From positions 1 through 6,256 of the forward strand of contig JBHAEP010000067.1 in the NCBI GenBank assembly GCA_041855665.1: 6,256 nucleotides of DNA. Reading direction: 5' to 3'. This DNA comes from JBHAEP01 sp041855665 (GTDB lineage: Bacteria; Patescibacteriota; Saccharimonadia; Saccharimonadales; Saccharimonadaceae). Under the pieces are notes generated by a model, which worked only from the letters and a program-made list of their open reading frames with translations, was not told the origin of the DNA and did no database searches. This document shows, piece after piece, positions 5,822 to 6,256 of the stretch (positions are counted from its first letter, which is position 1; every line of letters begins with the position of its first letter). A program made the translations under genes and the position numbers.

Positions 5822-5850
5822 TTGACTTTTTTAAATTTTTGTGATAATAT
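5822..5850 (+). promoter_or_regulatory. Probable promoter of the gene at 6091
   Basis: -35 TTGACT (5822-5827, 5 of 6) is followed either by TAATAT (5845-5850, 17-base spacer, 4 of 6) or by GATAAT (5843-5848, 15-base spacer, 5 of 6) with an extended TGT before it. The predicted start is near 5855. The -35 context ATTGACTTTT is identical to that of the 232-aa gene promoter. Confidence 0.65.
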
Positions 5851-5854
5851 TTAG

Positions 5855-6090
5855 ATTAAAGTAAGCGGTTTGAAATACCTTGGCTGCTTACCTGGCATAT
5901 TAACAACTAGATTTTGACAAGAATATGGTAAAACTTTGTCAGCAGCAATCGCGTGATACTTCACTGTCGCTCGACTGCTGCTGATAAAAAAGCAGCCAAA
6001 TACACGATTCGCCTTTGATTCGTTTATTTGACCCAAGTCCATATTCAAAAAGCTATTTTTTGCTCGATTAATTGAAAGAGGTGATCCCGA
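5855..6090 (+). promoter_or_regulatory. Long structured leader, candidate cis-regulatory RNA
   Basis: These roughly 235 bases between promoter and start codon have no convincing ORF. Long-range helix P1 pairs TTGGCTGCTT (5880-5889) with AAGCAGCCAA (5990-5999), 10 perfect pairs. It encloses CATATT/AATATG (5896-5901/5922-5927) and TCAGCAGCA/TGCTGCTGA (5939-5947/5976-5984), together resembling a three-way junction. A 5' hairpin, GTAAGC (5861-5866) with GCTTAC (5886-5891), shares bases with P1 and so excludes it. No intrinsic terminator is seen before the gene. A final hairpin, ATCCC (6084-6088) with GGGAT (6093-6097), covers the start codon and the 3' part of the extended Shine-Dalgarno. No known class (preQ1, SAM, TPP, T-box, tmRNA, SRP) is recognised. 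An independent small RNA is an alternative. Confidence 0.45.
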
Positions 6091-6256
6091 TTGGGATTAT
6101 TCGGAAATAAGCAACAAACCCCTGAAGTCAACACTTCAGATGGTGCGAAGCTTGAGAAGAGGTCTGCAGAAACCTTCAACTCTGCAAAGTCCAATGATAA
6201 GGCAACCGCCAAATCATCAAAAACCAACCAGAAAGGAAAGGTCATGGAGACCTCCT
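6091..6256 (+). CDS. Partial CDS, unknown product, TTG start, cut by window end
   Basis: The frame is open from TTG at 6091 to the window end, 55 codons seen. An in-frame TGA at 6082 excludes any earlier start. The TTG is preceded by AAAGAGGTGATC (6075-6086), an extended match to the 16S rRNA 3' end, with seven bases from AGGTG to the start. The visible N-terminus begins MGLFGNKQQTPEV and continues as a hydrophilic stretch rich in Lys, Ser, Thr and Asn with no hydrophobic core, so it looks disordered. An in-frame ATG at 6244 also has a good AAAGGA six bases upstream and could be an alternative or the real start. A short MGLFG head before a Lys/Ser-rich linker occurs in various larger membrane or secretion ATPase proteins, but nothing here identifies the product. 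Confidence 0.6.
   Translation, partial: MGLFGNKQQTPEVNTSDGAKLEKRSAETFNSAKSNDKATAKSSKTNQKGKVMETS

Noticed and set aside
5924..5983. 19-codon plus-strand frame (ATG to TGA) in the leader as a leader peptide
   Set aside because: No ribosome binding site precedes it and the frame coincides with the CAGCAG/CTGCTG helix, so the repeats in the peptide follow from the RNA structure.
5988..6000. AAGCAGCCAA resembling the core of bacterial SRP RNA
   Set aside because: The flanking bases do not form the SRP Alu or helix 8 structure, and the motif is explained by pairing with 5880-5889.
5851..6048. 65-codon minus-strand frame across the structured leader
   Set aside because: No Shine-Dalgarno or promoter supports it, and the same bases are better explained as a plus-strand leader with paired helices.

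Overview
The window reads as a bacterial chromosome segment with two parts facing away from each other. I suspect a low-GC, small-genome lineage of the Patescibacteria/CPR type, perhaps Saccharibacteria-like. That rests only on the look of the phosphoglycerate kinase N-terminus, the very compact spacing, and neighbouring genes I cannot place in any family; it is inference. TGA ends one gene and glycine codons look ordinary, so nothing suggests a UGA-Gly code.

Left part (1-3690, minus strand). A three-gene glycolytic operon runs pyk (pyruvate kinase), pgk (phosphoglycerate kinase), tpiA (triosephosphate isomerase). Gaps are 13-19 bases (depending on the pgk start) and 37 bases. It is driven by a near-consensus promoter just before pyk. 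Upstream on the same strand is a tRNA-Glu(UUC) gene with its own promoter and an intrinsic terminator whose T tract abuts the pyk -35 box. The three enzymes carry the expected catalytic motifs and normal lengths. Pyruvate kinase has Lys where K+-dependent enzymes have Glu.

Right part (3690-6256, plus strand). Four consecutive single-gene transcription units follow, each with its own good sigma70-type promoter. The first three end in clear intrinsic terminators. (1) A 186-aa basic, helical protein of unknown function. (2) A 41-aa single-pass membrane microprotein at 4590-4715 with a strong Shine-Dalgarno; it is short enough to be missed by length-filtered gene calling. (3) A 232-aa protein of unknown function with strikingly C-ending codon use, an extended -10 promoter and a 20-bp terminator stem, which suggests high expression. 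(4) A gene starting with TTG at 6091 behind an extended Shine-Dalgarno, cut by the window end, preceded by a structured leader of about 235 nt.

No mobile element, CRISPR array, integrase or rRNA is visible. The parts most worth a second look are the microprotein, the codon-biased 232-aa gene, and the long leader before 6091. That leader has mutually exclusive helices and a hairpin over the start codon, like a cis-regulatory RNA, but I cannot match it to a known class.
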